A stretch of DNA of 64,000 nt, from positions 1-64,000 of the forward strand of contig JAMKCH010002968.1 in assembly GCA_023653785.1 (NCBI GenBank), read 5' to 3'. The notes beneath the pieces are model-generated. The model was given only the letters and a program-made list of their open reading frames with translations, made no database searches and was not told where the DNA came from. Position 1 is the first letter of the stretch. Each line of letters begins with the position of its first letter. The position numbers were made by a program, and so were the translations under genes. Source of the stretch: Ophioderma brevispina. Taxonomy: Eukaryota; Echinodermata; Ophiuroidea; Amphilepidida; Ophiodermatidae. Below are positions 23,256 through 33,889 of the stretch, piece by piece.

Positions 23256-23929
23256 CGGCATGGCTCATTGCATAGAGGTGTCAACATTTGTTTGTAAAAA
23301 AGTGAAAGGGGGTTGAAGAGCTTTGAAGCAGTTTCCAGTTAGAGTCTTTGGGCCTCTGGGTCGGTGGTATGGACAGGGACTAACGTTCGATGGGGTACCT
23401 TTGTCAACGCCTGAGACTTTGCAGAACTGAAAAGCTTTGCCGTCGCTCAAGAGTCACACGATCTTTAGAGCTTTTATTGGATAATGCGCTGCCTAAACAA
23501 AATTCGCGTTGCCAGTCATGAAGGGTGGTCGCAGATGTGACCGAATGCTTACTGAGATTGATGACCTCCACCGTCTGTGTTCCGACCAAATTAACCCTTC
23601 TTAGTGAAGGGCGGGGCTTACGATTGTTTTGTCTCGGCTTGCCTTAAAACCCCGTTTGCCCAAATTATGTAATTAGCTAATTGTCCAAATTGTCGGTCAT
23701 TTTCATCCAAAAAAACGAACATCCACTGGGGTAAAGGTAAGACACAGGGTGATCACAAGTGTGGAGGGGGGGGGGGAGGGGTGTCAACCACCACTCCTCT
23801 TCGGGAGGGACGTACCGCAGCCTAGCACAACACAGGACTATTACAGACACTTGATTTTGGCACCTAATAGATAGCTATGGTTTATATTGCTACCAAAATG
23901 AGTACCAACATGCCTAGCAGATCGTGAAC

Positions 23930-24235
23930 AATGAGGTCAGAAAGTTCACAGGTCGCAAAACTGTAAATTCCATTTCCACCACTGTGTTAATTGCTATGGA
24001 ACACGGTTGTTGGAATAGGGGAAAATTCAAATTTTCGCCAAAAAAGTAGGAAGTTGAGTTCTATACAGTTTTGGTCTATGAATGGGAAATGACTAGTTTA
24101 TTTTGAGAGCATTTTAGTGCTAAAATGCGTTTTGTTAAATTTTATGAAATATCAACTGTTCACGCAGATTCAGTACTTGTATACTTTCCTCAAACTATGA
24201 CGTCATAGTGACGTATTAATGGGGGGAGTTTGTTG
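23930..24235 (+). repeat. Dispersed repeat family M, copy 2
   Basis: Word order GCAAAACTG, TTCCATTTCC, AATTTTCGCC, ATTTTAGTGCTAAAATG and CTTTCCTCAAACTATGACGTCATAGTGACG. This matches the reverse complement of 63660-63930. A poly-G tract and ACCACC words precede it at 23765-23795. Confidence 0.5.
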
Positions 24236-24289
24236 TGGTACTTATTGTGTCTTCCCCCTAAAAACATATAGGGATCCCAATGTGTCCCA

Positions 24290-24800
24290 CGGTTGTGTCT
24301 GTTGTTGTTGAGGTCTTTGTGTCTGTTGTGAAAAAAGGGTTAATATGTGCACTGTAATATCCACATACAGTACTTTGATGGATTTAAACCAAACTGGGTC
24401 ACAGGTGCAACATTGCGCATCCCGCATTTGTGACGAGGTCAAAGGTCACATTGCCAAGGTCAAAGGTCATATGAGTTAAATTGGATAATAGGCTATGAAA
24501 AGGTAAAAAATGCCTCATTTGAAAAGTTGAAGTTCAATGGAAACAAACTTGTGAATCAAGATGCAACATGGGATCCCTCATGTGTTGAGGAGGTCAAAGG
24601 TCAATACCAAGGTCAAAGGGATGCCAGGTCAAGTTGAAAATAGGCTGAAATGTAATATTGACCTCATTGGAAAAATTGAAGTTTTCCATTTGGTAAACCA
24701 ACCATGGTTTATGGAAGTACATGAAAACCATCATTTGTTTATGAGGTTTCAACGTCACATATCGAGGTCAAAGGTCATGTTAGGCATATTCACTAACCGC
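24290..24800 (+). repeat. Satellite of ~160-bp units carrying AGGTCA direct repeats
   Basis: Three diverged units each contain AGGTCAAAGGTCA: positions 24436-24448, 24457-24469, 24591-24603 and 24765-24777, with an imperfect copy at 24610-24622. The units also share GTTGAAGTT..AATGGAAACAAAC and ATGCAACATG..GGATCCC words. A 113-codon plus-strand open frame over 24561-24902 is produced by the repeat. AGGTCA-N-AGGTCA is the textbook DR1 half-site arrangement for RXR/HNF4-type nuclear receptors. Whether anything binds here is unknown. Confidence 0.7.
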
Positions 24801-24904
24801 GACGGACAAGTGGTCCGAGGACCGATGTATTGTTTATACCAATGGGAAAAAAGAAAAAGACGAACTCTCAGCTCCTGTGTGCCCAAATTTACAGTAATCT
24901 GATG

Positions 24905-25780
24905 CAGAAACGAAACGAAATCACAAGGGGGTGGTAACCCCCCACCCCCTGGGAAGTTTTGTTACAAAAATGATAGGTAGACGAGGGTTAAATGCTATGA
25001 TACAGACTTGCTAATAAGAAGTTCTGACCAAAGGCGTCACGCATGATTACAAGATTCGGGTAAAATATACATTGAACAATTATTAAAGGGACATTCTGTT
25101 AAAACCTATAAATATGGTGCCAAATAATATAATTTGGGCTAATTATCTGCGCGCTTTAGAGCCGGAACATACTAATATTTTCTTTTTAATGGGAGGCCGA
25201 CGGACAAACATGTCTGTGCCTTTCGGCGTGGTTAGGTGCATCAAAATAAAGTTTTATTTATAGTATGTAAGCAGTCAGAAATAGCTAACAAATAACAAGT
25301 TTTAACCCAGGATCGTTATTTGGAACCTGCCCTGGCTATCAAGGTTTATTATTCGTCCCTCTGTTATATGCTGCCTATTGAACAATCAGTTATGGTAATG
25401 AACCACGACCGCTTCATTAATATCAAGATTTGTAAGTTGTCTAAATACTCCTGTAAAACTTAAGACGTCTGTAGAAAAAAGTTTCTCAATGAAACTTGTT
25501 CTTCGCAAATTTTCTTCGAGAAGCGAGTTAGTATATGGTCAGAACACATTAATCCAAATTTTATATGATGGGTTCTTCAACTTTGATTTAAAACATCGTT
25601 TGCGACGTTGTGATTAGAAATGAAACCCAATCGTATTTTTTTTTAAATTTTTTACCCTATTCTTACCAAAACCTTTTCTACACGTTTACCTTGGGGGGGG
25701 GGGGGGGGGGGGGGGCCAAGAACTCGAGAATTCGTTAACAAGCACCCGATATACCATTTGATACTATTGTCTCTTCTTTC
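24905..25780. other. Intron-like sequence with a long G run
   Basis: Contains a GTGGTAACCCCCCACCCCC hairpin near 24931 and a G tract of about 22 at 25693-25715. Otherwise unassigned. Confidence 0.4.
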
Positions 25781-25839
25781 CATTAATACCAAAAAGTACA
25801 ATATAACCTAATTAGGCGTCACAATGAAGTAATAAAGTT

Positions 25840-26115
25840 TGCGAGCTTTACACAAAAATAGGCGAAAAATCAATTTTGCGCTATAAAAATCATGAATATC
25901 AGATTTCATGCGGTTTTCAGCTCTAAATGATGCAATTGACTAGTTCTACATAAAAATAGAGCTGTAGAGTCATACTGTAAATAATATTTTTAAAAAGTAC
26001 CTAAAAATCGTTGAGGTGGCAACACCTCCTTACCCTTTCGAACGGATGAGAGAATGAATTACGAAGAAGCGTTACAAAAGTTTTGGCATTTTAACGCCCC
26101 TGAGCAAAGTTCAAT
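25840..26115 (+). repeat. Dispersed repeat family M, copy 3
   Basis: Same word order as the 16.1 kb copy: AATAGGCGAAAAATC, ATCAGATTTCATGCG, CTAAATGATGCAATTGAC, then GTGGCAACACCTCC and a short tail. Plus orientation. Confidence 0.55.
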
Positions 26116-26394
26116 AGGGGGTAGTAAAAGAGTTATAAATGAAATCGCATTGAAGGGTAATACAATTAACAAAGAATTATTGCGGGCCCGCGTAATTTAG
26201 GCTATTCGGAAGGTATTTGGGGATTTCAGATTGACTAATGCATGTGCTGTGCTCGAAATGCGCACCCACTGAAAAAAAAGTTTAAGGGGGAATCCTAGTC
26301 CGACAAACCTGTCAAAAAAATTGTTTTCTGACAAATTCAAATTAGTATCTCAAGTGTAGTGTTTGGAGCCATACCTAAACTTGTTGCGTAAAAA

Positions 26395-27205
26395 GAAATG
26401 CGTAAATGTTGAAATGTGACCCGTTGGCCATGGTAACGGCCGCCAACTTGAATTTCAAATACTGGAACAGTAATATCTCAAAAAGGATATTCTATGAGAT
26501 GAACCAAAAAAGCAATTTGGAGCTGAGTCTTAAAGCTAGTAAAGACCAAAATGTACAACCATACTAGCATGGTAGCAGTGGGTAAAGGTCTGGTACATTC
26601 TGAAACAGCCAGAAAACCATAATTATGGTTTGGGTCCAAAGATCAAATGAACGATGTTCCCAAGGCTTGAATTCAATAATCGGTTCATTGTGGATCTAAA
26701 GATAGAGAGAAAAAAAAAGTGAAAAAATGAGTAGCTACACCTATGGTTCTGAGAATGTCTGTTCCCGTGGTGACAAATGCGAAAAAAACAAATATGGAGA
26801 AAAAACGCAATTATAGTTTGATATGTAATCCGTTTACAAGAGTTTTGTGACTTACCACACAGTTCTTTAAAATAATTAAATGTCTATGTCACAGGCTCCA
26901 TCCTGGTAGGATATTGTCTCCTTCTCATCAAGTTTATCATACACAATTTTTCCGTCTTGACCGATGCTGTACAATTACTCCGGTGATTCTTGCTTGGGTC
27001 ATGTGACCCGTTGCCATGGATAAGGACAGCCATCTTGGGATTTAAAAATGCGATATAACTCAAAAAGTTTTCACCCTATTGAAGATGAACAAAAGGCAAT
27101 TTGGGAGCGAGCCTTAAGGAACAGCTTGTGTCAATATATCTCACTTCTGAAAAAAAAAATCCCTTTGAGATAGGATTCCCCCCAACTACAACCATGATAT
27201 TTCCA
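26395..27205 (+). repeat. Pair of direct repeats ~590 bp apart
   Basis: 26415-26560 and 27000-27130 match: GTGACCCGTTG(G)CCATGG, a GCCA.CTTG.AATTT word, ATATCTCAAAAAG or ATAACTCAAAAAG, and GATGAACAAAA..GCAATTTGG followed by GAG(C)CTTAA. Unit boundaries are uncertain. Non-coding. Confidence 0.5.
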
Positions 27206-27269
27206 GAGAAACAATGGTAACCATCACATAGTCTATTATAGGCTGGCTCAGAGATTCGCAGGGTTGGAA

Positions 27270-27460
27270 AAATGCGGAAATGATCTTTCGCAAATTTACT
27301 GACTCAAAACATTTTTGTTGCACTTAAAACGCTCTGGTATATAAATATCAATAGTAGAGCAAAAATCGCGTGAAAATATATATTCCTAATTATTACCACC
27401 TTATTCCCACATTGTGTATATGAAATTGACAGTTTTGCTGACATTGCGAACATTATGCCG
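27270..27460 (-). repeat. Dispersed repeat family M, copy 4 (fragment)
   Basis: GCGTGAAAATATATATTCC, then TATGAAATTGACAGTTTTGC and TGACATTGCGAAC match the minus-oriented copies at 54.8 and 63.9 kb. The open frame beginning at 27414 starts inside this repeat, so I do not call it a gene. Confidence 0.45.
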
Positions 27461-27464
27461 GTGT

Positions 27465-28311
27465 GCAGGAGATATGATCAGCCGGTCTTACGGCCGCCAA
27501 CGATGGGGAACAATAGGCAATAGATTCGTAGTGGATCTTCACGAAAACCTTATTAGCTTTTATTCCGTTGTCGTTATGATGATGGCGCCGACTGTGGTTC
27601 ATGCCGGACCATATCTCCTTTTACACCGTTCGAGTCGGCCATGGGCACGGGATTTGTCAACACTTGTGTGCGCCTGGCCATATCCAGGGAAAGATTAATA
27701 AATATTTACACATGGGGAGCTGTTTAACATTTCCCTGATGACTCTACAGATTGGTCTGTGAGTGTCTTATTTTGTTACAGTGGTTCTAGTCCTCGAGTTA
27801 CAGTTGAAGGGAAATTTAAGTAACATGCATTAAAAACGAAGATCTTTGGATTGATAATGAAGGGAAAAAAATCCAAAAAATAACCAAGCTTACTTACCCC
27901 TGAAGCTAGGGAACTTCTATATTCCTGTTATATTTTTCTTTGGTGTAAAACTGTTTGGTGCTCAATACAAGTCCAAGTCTAACATTTCAGCTATTTGAAA
28001 GAAGTATGTATTTTGCAGGAAATCCGAGTCCCTTTAATAAAATTTTAACTTACCAATCACTGTCATTATTGAAAATTGCTTAAAATATTTTAGTAATATT
28101 AGGGATAAAGTTATTCATTGTATTTACAATTTATGCATCATTGTATATTCTTCTTAGTATGTACACTGTACTTGTATTTTGATGGAATGAGTTAACATAA
28201 ACTTGATACTTAACTAATACGACTGATTGTTTTACTAGTAACCGAAATAGACAGAAACTAGAAAGTATTCTTTGCTGCGATTATAACTGTTTCTCATATT
28301 TCATATCTCAG
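27465..28311. other. Intron before the 28.3 kb exon
   Basis: No second-site exon is supported. The open frame to 27698 has no HYR signature. The final 20 bases before 28312 form a pyrimidine-rich acceptor ending CATATCTCAG. Confidence 0.4.
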
Positions 28312-28563
28312 GTGACGATATGCCGCCGGTAATAACACAGTGTCCAATAGATCGGGATGTGGAAGTACCATTGGACACCCAGTCCATTAGTGTGTCATGG
28401 ACAGAGCCAAGGGCTAGCGACAACTCAGGCACTGTGATTCTTCTTAATTTTACCCATTCACCGGGTAGCTCGTTTAGTAGAGGCACCTCAACGGTAGCCT
28501 ACTGGTTCACTGACCTCTCAGGAAACACCGCTGTTTGCAGGTTTACTGTTAACGTATCAAATG
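28312..28563 (+). CDS. HYR-domain exon A, open, 252 nt, phase 1-1
   Basis: One complete HYR (hyalin repeat) module, an Ig-like extracellular domain of about 84 residues. The acceptor CATATCTCAG and donor ATG|GTAAGC are both good. Exon length divides by three and each border splits a codon after its first base. The frame is open throughout. Family landmarks in order are M-P-P-V-I-T-Q-C-P, S-V-S-W-T-E-P, S-D-N-S-G-T-V, H-S-P-G-S-S-F, Y-W-F-T-D-L-S-G-N and V-C-R-F-T-V-N-V. The two cysteines expected to pair in this fold are present. The homologous exon in copy 2 is at 62967. The minus-strand open frame on these bases is a shadow. Confidence 0.9.
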
Positions 28564-28569
28564 GTAAGC

Positions 28570-30009
28570 AATTGCACGCTCTCAAGTGCGACCATGCACG
28601 AAAATAATTAAAAGTATACTAAAGCAAGCTAGACGAGGTATTTAAAATTCTTATCAGAAGATATATTATACATTATTATACATATCCTTCCCTCGCTCTT
28701 TCCCTCTCGAAAAGCGCCGTAAGTTCTGACAACATGGGCTTTAATGATCTTCTACCCACATCGTAAAAATGCATTGCTGCCATTTCTGAGCCATAGCTTT
28801 ACCGAGGTATGCAGGATGGCGCCAAAGTTAAAGGTCCATGGCCCGATCGCTAATAGCCTCGTCCCCAGGGACCCCAGATTTCACCGGAAGTGGTCAAAAT
28901 GTTGGTATCAGAAGAAAGCTACTATTTTTCCCATTTACCCTGTGAAATCTTAGGGCTAAAGGATGTTTGGTTTGGATGTTATGAGCAGAAACGTGCCTCT
29001 TTTTGGTCGACCAATATTAATTTTACACGGTACTCTATGGGGATCGCAAAATCACGTTTTAAGCTCTCACATCAAAACGGGTTGAAATATCGGCGCGAAA
29101 CTTTACAGATGGGGGTTTGGGGTTAAGGCCATTCTATCAAGATGAAAAACCTATGGACTTAAATCGGGCCATCCCCCTTTAACGCCATAGCTGATATTAA
29201 TGGAGTCGCCACTACATGAGTAAATATTTATGTGAAGAAAGGTGTTAACAATACGAATAATAGGTATATGTGATGGACACATATTAACATGTCCGATACT
29301 GTTAAGCGTTTTGAGACGATGTCAGCATAGATTGGCAGCCAGCCAAAATAGAAATATAATTCTTCAAAAACACCATGATACAATTTACAAGTACTAGCCA
29401 CAAATCGAAGTTAATGAGCCAATGAAAGCATTAAAAATGCACCTTGGATAATAACCAACACACAACAGACATTCTGATTTTTTTAGAAATGGGTCAACAT
29501 AAAGAAACTAAGTGAAAAAAATACAACTTTATTTGATATCTGACGCTTGTTTAGAAGTCAGGATTTTCTGGTATCAGTTGGTAATGGTCAAAAGTATTTC
29601 GCAAATACTTTTAATCCATAAAGTTGCTGTTATCGGGCTAATTCTAAAGTTGGCAGCCATTGGAAATTGAAGTATGTAATGCCTTTGAAAGTGACAGAAA
29701 TTGAGTTATTGGGGCCAGTACCACATTTCTTAACAGAAAAAAATACTGACATAGTACTGATTCGGCTATTGTCAACTATGGCGTTCACTGTGAACGCCGT
29801 CTTGGATATCACGGGAAAACCAGGGCGCAGACGCGGGAGCAATATGTTATTTTATGATGTGGGTTGAACACAAAGAAAGGTTAAATAAGTATTTAGATGA
29901 CAGTAACTCAATGGCCTTGGTGGCCTTGGTGCTGTGGATGTGAAAAATTGCATAACTGTGGTCAATATGAATATGGATTTAACATCACCTCTAAATTATT
30001 TAATTTCAG
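28570..30009. other. Intron between HYR exons A and B
   Basis: AT-rich, no supported exon. Overlapping open frames on both strands at 29630-29867 have no domain; GCGTTCACTGTGAACGC near 29781 is a perfect short palindrome. Confidence 0.45.
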
Positions 30010-30261
30010 TTGATAATGTTAAACCAGAGGTGACCAGCTGTCCATCGGACTTGCACGTCATACTGCCCGTCAACGGATGGCCTGTATTCTGGGCAAGCCC
30101 TACTGCAATAGATAATTCTGGAGATGTCCGACTCGTCTCTCGAACGCACGAATCAGGATCCCGGTTTTATGAGGGGAACACTACGGTGTCTTACTCATTT
30201 GCTGATCCTTTTGGAAACACAGCTTTATGTTCTTTTACTGTTCTAGCTTCACTCGACATAG
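30010..30261 (+). CDS. HYR-domain exon B, open, 252 nt, phase 1-1
   Basis: A second complete HYR module directly after exon A in the same gene. Acceptor TTTAATTTCAG, donor ATAG|GTAAGT. It has the same 252-nt length and phase-1 borders as exon A, so the two can be spliced in series without changing frame. The frame is open. Landmarks are V-D-N-V-K-P-E-V-T-S-C-P, V-F-W-A-S-P, D-N-S-G-D-V-R, H-E-S-G-S-R-F-Y-E-G-N-T-T-V, Y-S-F-A-D-P-F-G-N and L-C-S-F-T-V. An Asn-X-Thr glycosylation site (N-T-T) lies in the F-to-G loop region. No counterpart in copy 2 is seen because the window ends first. Confidence 0.92.
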
Positions 30262-30354
30262 GTAAGTTCAGGCATTACTAGCCTAAGTTTTGCGATAATA
30301 TATGTACAATCTCAGATATTTTTTTTAATTAAGAAACAAGAAAGAAAAAAATCG

Positions 30355-30405
30355 GTATATATGTATAGCGCCTTTCACATTGTATCAAAGTGCTTTCCAT
30401 TTATT
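30355..30405 (-). repeat. LINE/SINE 3'-tail-like sequence
   Basis: TATAGCGCCTTTCA...CAAAGTGCTTT is the reverse complement of the conserved tail shared by CR1/L2-type elements. A related tail lies at about 60420-60440. Fragment only. Confidence 0.35.
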
Positions 30406-30802
30406 TCGTTGCTATTAGAGTACGCGTCTGTATTCGGTGGTTTTATAGCTACATGTACAAATACATGAGTTTCCAACATACCTTTGCAATAAGACCAAAA
30501 GTAGTGTTTATCGCAAAAAACATGAACATAGCGTAATTTAGTGATCTGAGTCATTAATAAAGCAAAGATTGGGTATCGGCGAGCTGCACTTTGGACTTTG
30601 AAGAGACAAATAATCAAGTCAATCGGTAAATTGTTTATACCCTAAGTTCGAAATTGGTAAACCAGATGCTAACCCTTGACACACTTACAAATTCGATACC
30701 TCACAGAAAAAAAAAATCCCAGCATGTTAACTTGAGTATAGATTGCCGAATTCATAAGTGTTCATGGTTAAATCAAGCAGCATTCAATCCATTCCATTTT
30801 AG

Positions 30803-31049
30803 ATAGTGACTCAACCCAAGAGGTTAAAAACTGCCCACGAGACATCAACATAACGATATCAGATGGTGCATCCGAAATTGCGGTCACCTGGAACCCAGAG
30901 CCGACTCTTTCGCACAGTGGAATGACAGAGACCCTGACACAAAATAAAAAGTCCGGAGATGTGTTTCCTCTTGGAGTCACTAAGGTGAAGTACAACTGGT
31001 TGGGGACGCCATTTGAATGCGTATTCTTTGTGCGTGTTTTCGGGTACTG
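30803..31049 (+). CDS. HYR-domain exon C, open, membrane-proximal
   Basis: Third open HYR-like module of copy 1. Acceptor CCATTTTAG ending 30802; donor TACTG|GTAAGT after 31049. Landmarks are E-V-K-N-C-P-R-D-I-N-I-T-I, I-A-V-T-W-N-P-E-P, S-G-M-T-E-T, F-P-L-G-V-T-K-V-K-Y-N and E-C-V-F-F-V-R-V. It is more diverged than A and B: it lacks D-N-S-G and the G-N before the second cysteine. Length is 247, so the donor phase is 2, while the next exon (32460) needs phase 1. One indel in this exon, an unusual donor, or a missed small exon would resolve this. N-I-T is a potential glycosylation site. Confidence 0.8.
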
Positions 31050-31149
31050 GTAAGTAATGCAATGCAGAATTACCTTTCGAGCGTATCTTACGTTTTAGTA
31101 ATAGTATGGGTTGGTATGTCAATGAAACAGTTCCCGTAGGATTTTGGTG

Positions 31150-31960
31150 CTAAAGTTGATTTTCTTGCGGTTTTTCATTTAAAAGGGACCAGACAGTCAG
31201 AAAATGATGGGGTACACATTTTCGGACTGCTGCCCCCTTCCTCAAGGGGGGAAATGTTACTACAGGGAAAAATTTAAAATCGAGTCAAATTGCATTTTAA
31301 TGTACGTTAACATGTTCGTCTCCTTATAAGGATTAGAAAAAGTATATATTTGCCTAGGTTCCGACCTTTAGTTAAAGCGCTATAGCCCCATAATGGTTCA
31401 AGGTCATCCTGCGGTAAAATTTACCCAATGCTCAGATTTTGTTGAAAATGATGATAAGTGTTTTGTATTATCTCGCAGGATCCAAAAATGTATTATTTTA
31501 CATTGTGTGACATTTGGTTGGCTATTTACATAGCAAAATGTCGCAAGGGTCTACATGGTCTATGGGGTTCACCAGAACTTTCCCTGGAAGTCGCAATAGT
31601 GATATCAAAAAAATCAATTAAAATGCATTTTCTGTTTTAGTATGACACAAGGAATCATTTGACACCACTTTCAACAACATCGGAGCATTTACCCCCAGGG
31701 TGACCTTGAACCATTACAGGGCTATACCGCTTTAACTAAAGGTTGGAACCTAGGCAGATATATATTTTTTGTAACCCTTATGAGGAGACGATTGCGTTAG
31801 TGTACATTAAAACACAATTTGACCTGATTTTAATTTTTTTCCTGTACTAACATTTCCCCCCTTGAAGAAGGGGGATTCGGTCCGAAATTTTGTTTCTGAC
31901 AGTTTAGGTCCTATTGAAACCCACACAGCAACAAAATCAATTTTAGCATGAAAATCATAC
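31150..31960. mobile_element. ~800-bp inverted-repeat element in the intron after exon C
   Basis: The left arm (about 31150-31450) and right arm (about 31660-31955) are reverse complements. Shared words include TTGATTTT.TTGC near the ends, GACAGTCAGAAA, the CCCCCTTCCTCAAGGGGGGAAATGTTA block, and AGGTTCC(G/A)ACCTTTAGTTAAAGCG. The spacer of about 200 bp holds no transposase. Confidence 0.7.
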
Positions 31961-32041
31961 GCGAATACACACCAAGGTCTAGATTCTTTTAGAAACACAT
32001 ATTGCAACCGTTTGTTTTAATATATTTGAGCTTATATACTT

Positions 32042-32275
32042 TGGCGATGGCAGCTTTACAAGTCCAACCCCTTGAAAAAGTCTCTAAGGAGTTTAAGATA
32101 GTCGCCTTGTGGAAAGAAAGACTTGCTATCAACCAAGTAATATCTATTGGTATTGAACCTGATGAACATCGTCCACCTGGAGCTGCCTCCGTATGGTCTG
32201 AATGGCAATGTCTCAACAGATTAAGAACCTCAATCGGCCGATCTAAGTTTCCTTGCAGAAGTGGGTTACGTTATG
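32042..32275 (+). pseudogene. LINE reverse transcriptase C-terminal fragment
   Basis: Aligns at base level with 59425-59620: the GTCGCCTTGTGGAAAGAAAG word, ATCTAT(T/C)GGTATT, and TTTCCTTGCAGAAGTGGG. Reads V-A-L-W-K-E-R-L-A, W-S-E-W-Q-C-L-N-R-L-R-T and I-G-R-S-K, then loses frame. L-N-R-L-R-T.(I/V)-G-R is a common C-terminal feature of invertebrate LINE polymerases just before a Cys-rich end. Here it is only a fragment inside a HYR intron. Confidence 0.6.
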
Positions 32276-32459
32276 CAGTACAATATCGCCCATGGAATAC
32301 CACTTCAAACTCAAAGCATACCAAGTTCAAAATTGGCTAACCATCTTAACTTTGGATAACCGCGTTTAAGATTTGGTGTATAAGGAACCACATTTCCAGT
32401 AGCTGGGAAAATTTGAAATATTTTTTTTAATTCATTCTTCATTTCCTGTTTTTACCTAG

Positions 32460-32610
32460 GATCTAAAGAACCGGAACCGGTAGAAAACATATCTAAACAT
32501 GTAAAGGCGTACATAGGCTTGGGGAGTGCTTTGGCTGCAGTGTTCATCATTATCATCATCGTATGTACAGCGTGTATTGTGAAAAGGATTTCACGTGGAG
32601 GATGGGATCT
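32460..32610 (+). CDS. Transmembrane exon of HYR gene copy 1
   Basis: Acceptor TTTTTACCTAG ending 32459; donor GATCT|GTAAGA after 32610. Read with a phase-1 entry, the frame is open. It gives a short acidic stalk (E-P-E-P-V-E-N), a linker, then a hydrophobic run of about 23 residues beginning A-Y-I-G-L-G-S-A-L-A and including F-I-I-I-I-I-V. The stop-transfer V-K-R-I-S-R follows. This is the expected arrangement of a single-pass type I membrane protein. If the donor is not used, a stop follows immediately after W-D-L. The donor leaves phase 2, which matches the frame needed by the 33890 exon exactly. Confidence 0.82.
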
Positions 32611-32619
32611 GTAAGAAAA

Positions 32620-33025
32620 TACAGTGAGCTTTTCATTAAAAAAATTATGGGTGTATTACATAATGACGGATGTTAAACAAAAAGACTAAACAGTTTTCTG
32701 AAAAAAAAAGTACATTTGAAAAAAAGCTAATTTTGCACAGTCAGTATGCATCAATATACAAGTTTTAAATTCAATTAAAAACGACACTAACACTTCAAAA
32801 ATAAGATATGGTCCGGCAGGAGCCATAGTCGGGGCTCCTTAGACGACAACGGAATAAAGCGTGAAACTAATCTTGTGTGAAGAGTCAACTGAATCGAGTG
32901 CCCTATTCTTCACCATTGTAGGTGGACTGTGAGTCCTGAGGACTATATCTCCTGCCACACCGGCAGATAATTAACTCACAGTATTTAAACCTTCCTTTCG
33001 CCCCTGCTTTCTGATTCTGGAGCCG
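32620..33025. other. Intron, no supported feature
   Basis: AT-rich; the left boundary of the following miniature element was searched for here and not found. Confidence 0.4.
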
Positions 33026-33029
33026 CCAC

Positions 33030-33405
33030 TGCTCCGATTGTAATTTAACGGCGGAGCTGGAAACGCCAAATTTCTGTCTGTCCATAGTGAAATACATGTA
33101 GTGACACCTCGCGAAAATGACCTCAAACTTGACGTTCCTGAACCAACGGAACAACGAGTAGATGAGCGTACACACGTACATAGCGCTATCCCATGCCTCT
33201 TTCATATTGGAAGGACGTTTCCAGCAGCGACAGGCTACACAATTCCTTCTTTTTGTGATACATAGTTCGAGCTTTATTATTCACGTGTATAATTTAATAT
33301 CCAATTACCAATGTAACTGTGAAAAAATCTCCAAATTTTTGAAAAAACAATGGGGCGCTCTTAAAAAAAGAGCTGTTACTGCTTTAAATAAGAACTTTAC
33401 AACTT
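33030..33405. mobile_element. Miniature element family T, copy 1 (left end unclear)
   Basis: Carries the family's ~200-bp core: GGCGGAGCTGGAAA, AAATGACCTC..CTTGACGTTCCTGAA, AGATGAGCGTA.ACACGTACAT and TTTCATATTGGAAGGACGTTTCCAGCAGC. The right inverted end is near 33345-33400 (AATGGGGCGCTCTTAAAAA..GCTTTAAA). Other copies are at 41.77, 46.72 and 51.37 kb. The open frames on both strands here are shadows. Confidence 0.55.
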
Positions 33406-33409
33406 TGAA

Positions 33410-33889
33410 TTTAATAAGCGTATATAGGATTGATATTTTGTACCTTTTCGCTAAATTTTGTTAAAATTAGAAAACTTGGATCTTCGTTTGGATCATTATT
33501 TTATCGAATAAATTGAGAGTCATACCAGATATAAATACGTCTATTATAATCTATTATGATAAGAGCGTCATGCAAATCATACCACCGGTGTGTGGTTATA
33601 TATACACCATTCACCTTTTTCCTATTATTTTCCTTTCATTCTTATATACCAATGTGAATTCTGTATCGCTATCTACTGCTTTTCCTGATTTCATTAAGCA
33701 TAGTCTTCGATACTGTGTGCGAGTTTCAGTACAAAGATATAATAAAAAACGGCACTCGTAACAGCAACAGCAACATTTAAAACAATCGAGGACAGTAACA
33801 AAAAAGCAGCACTAAATATTCGTGTTTCGTCGATGAACCAATATGTTTGTAAATGTTGTGTCCAATTTATTTTCTGATCTATTTTCCAG
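33410..33889. other. Intron before the tail exon
   Basis: AT-rich. An open frame at 33513-33761 has no domain. The acceptor before 33890 is TGATCTATTTTCCAG. Confidence 0.4.

Noticed and set aside
24561..24902. 113-codon plus-strand open frame
   Set aside because: Made of the ~160-bp satellite units with AGGTCA repeats; frame follows the repeat and not a protein family.
27414..27698. Possible additional exon of HYR copy 1
   Set aside because: The open frame begins inside a dispersed repeat and shows no C-P, S-W..P or G-N..C signature; no good acceptor at its start.
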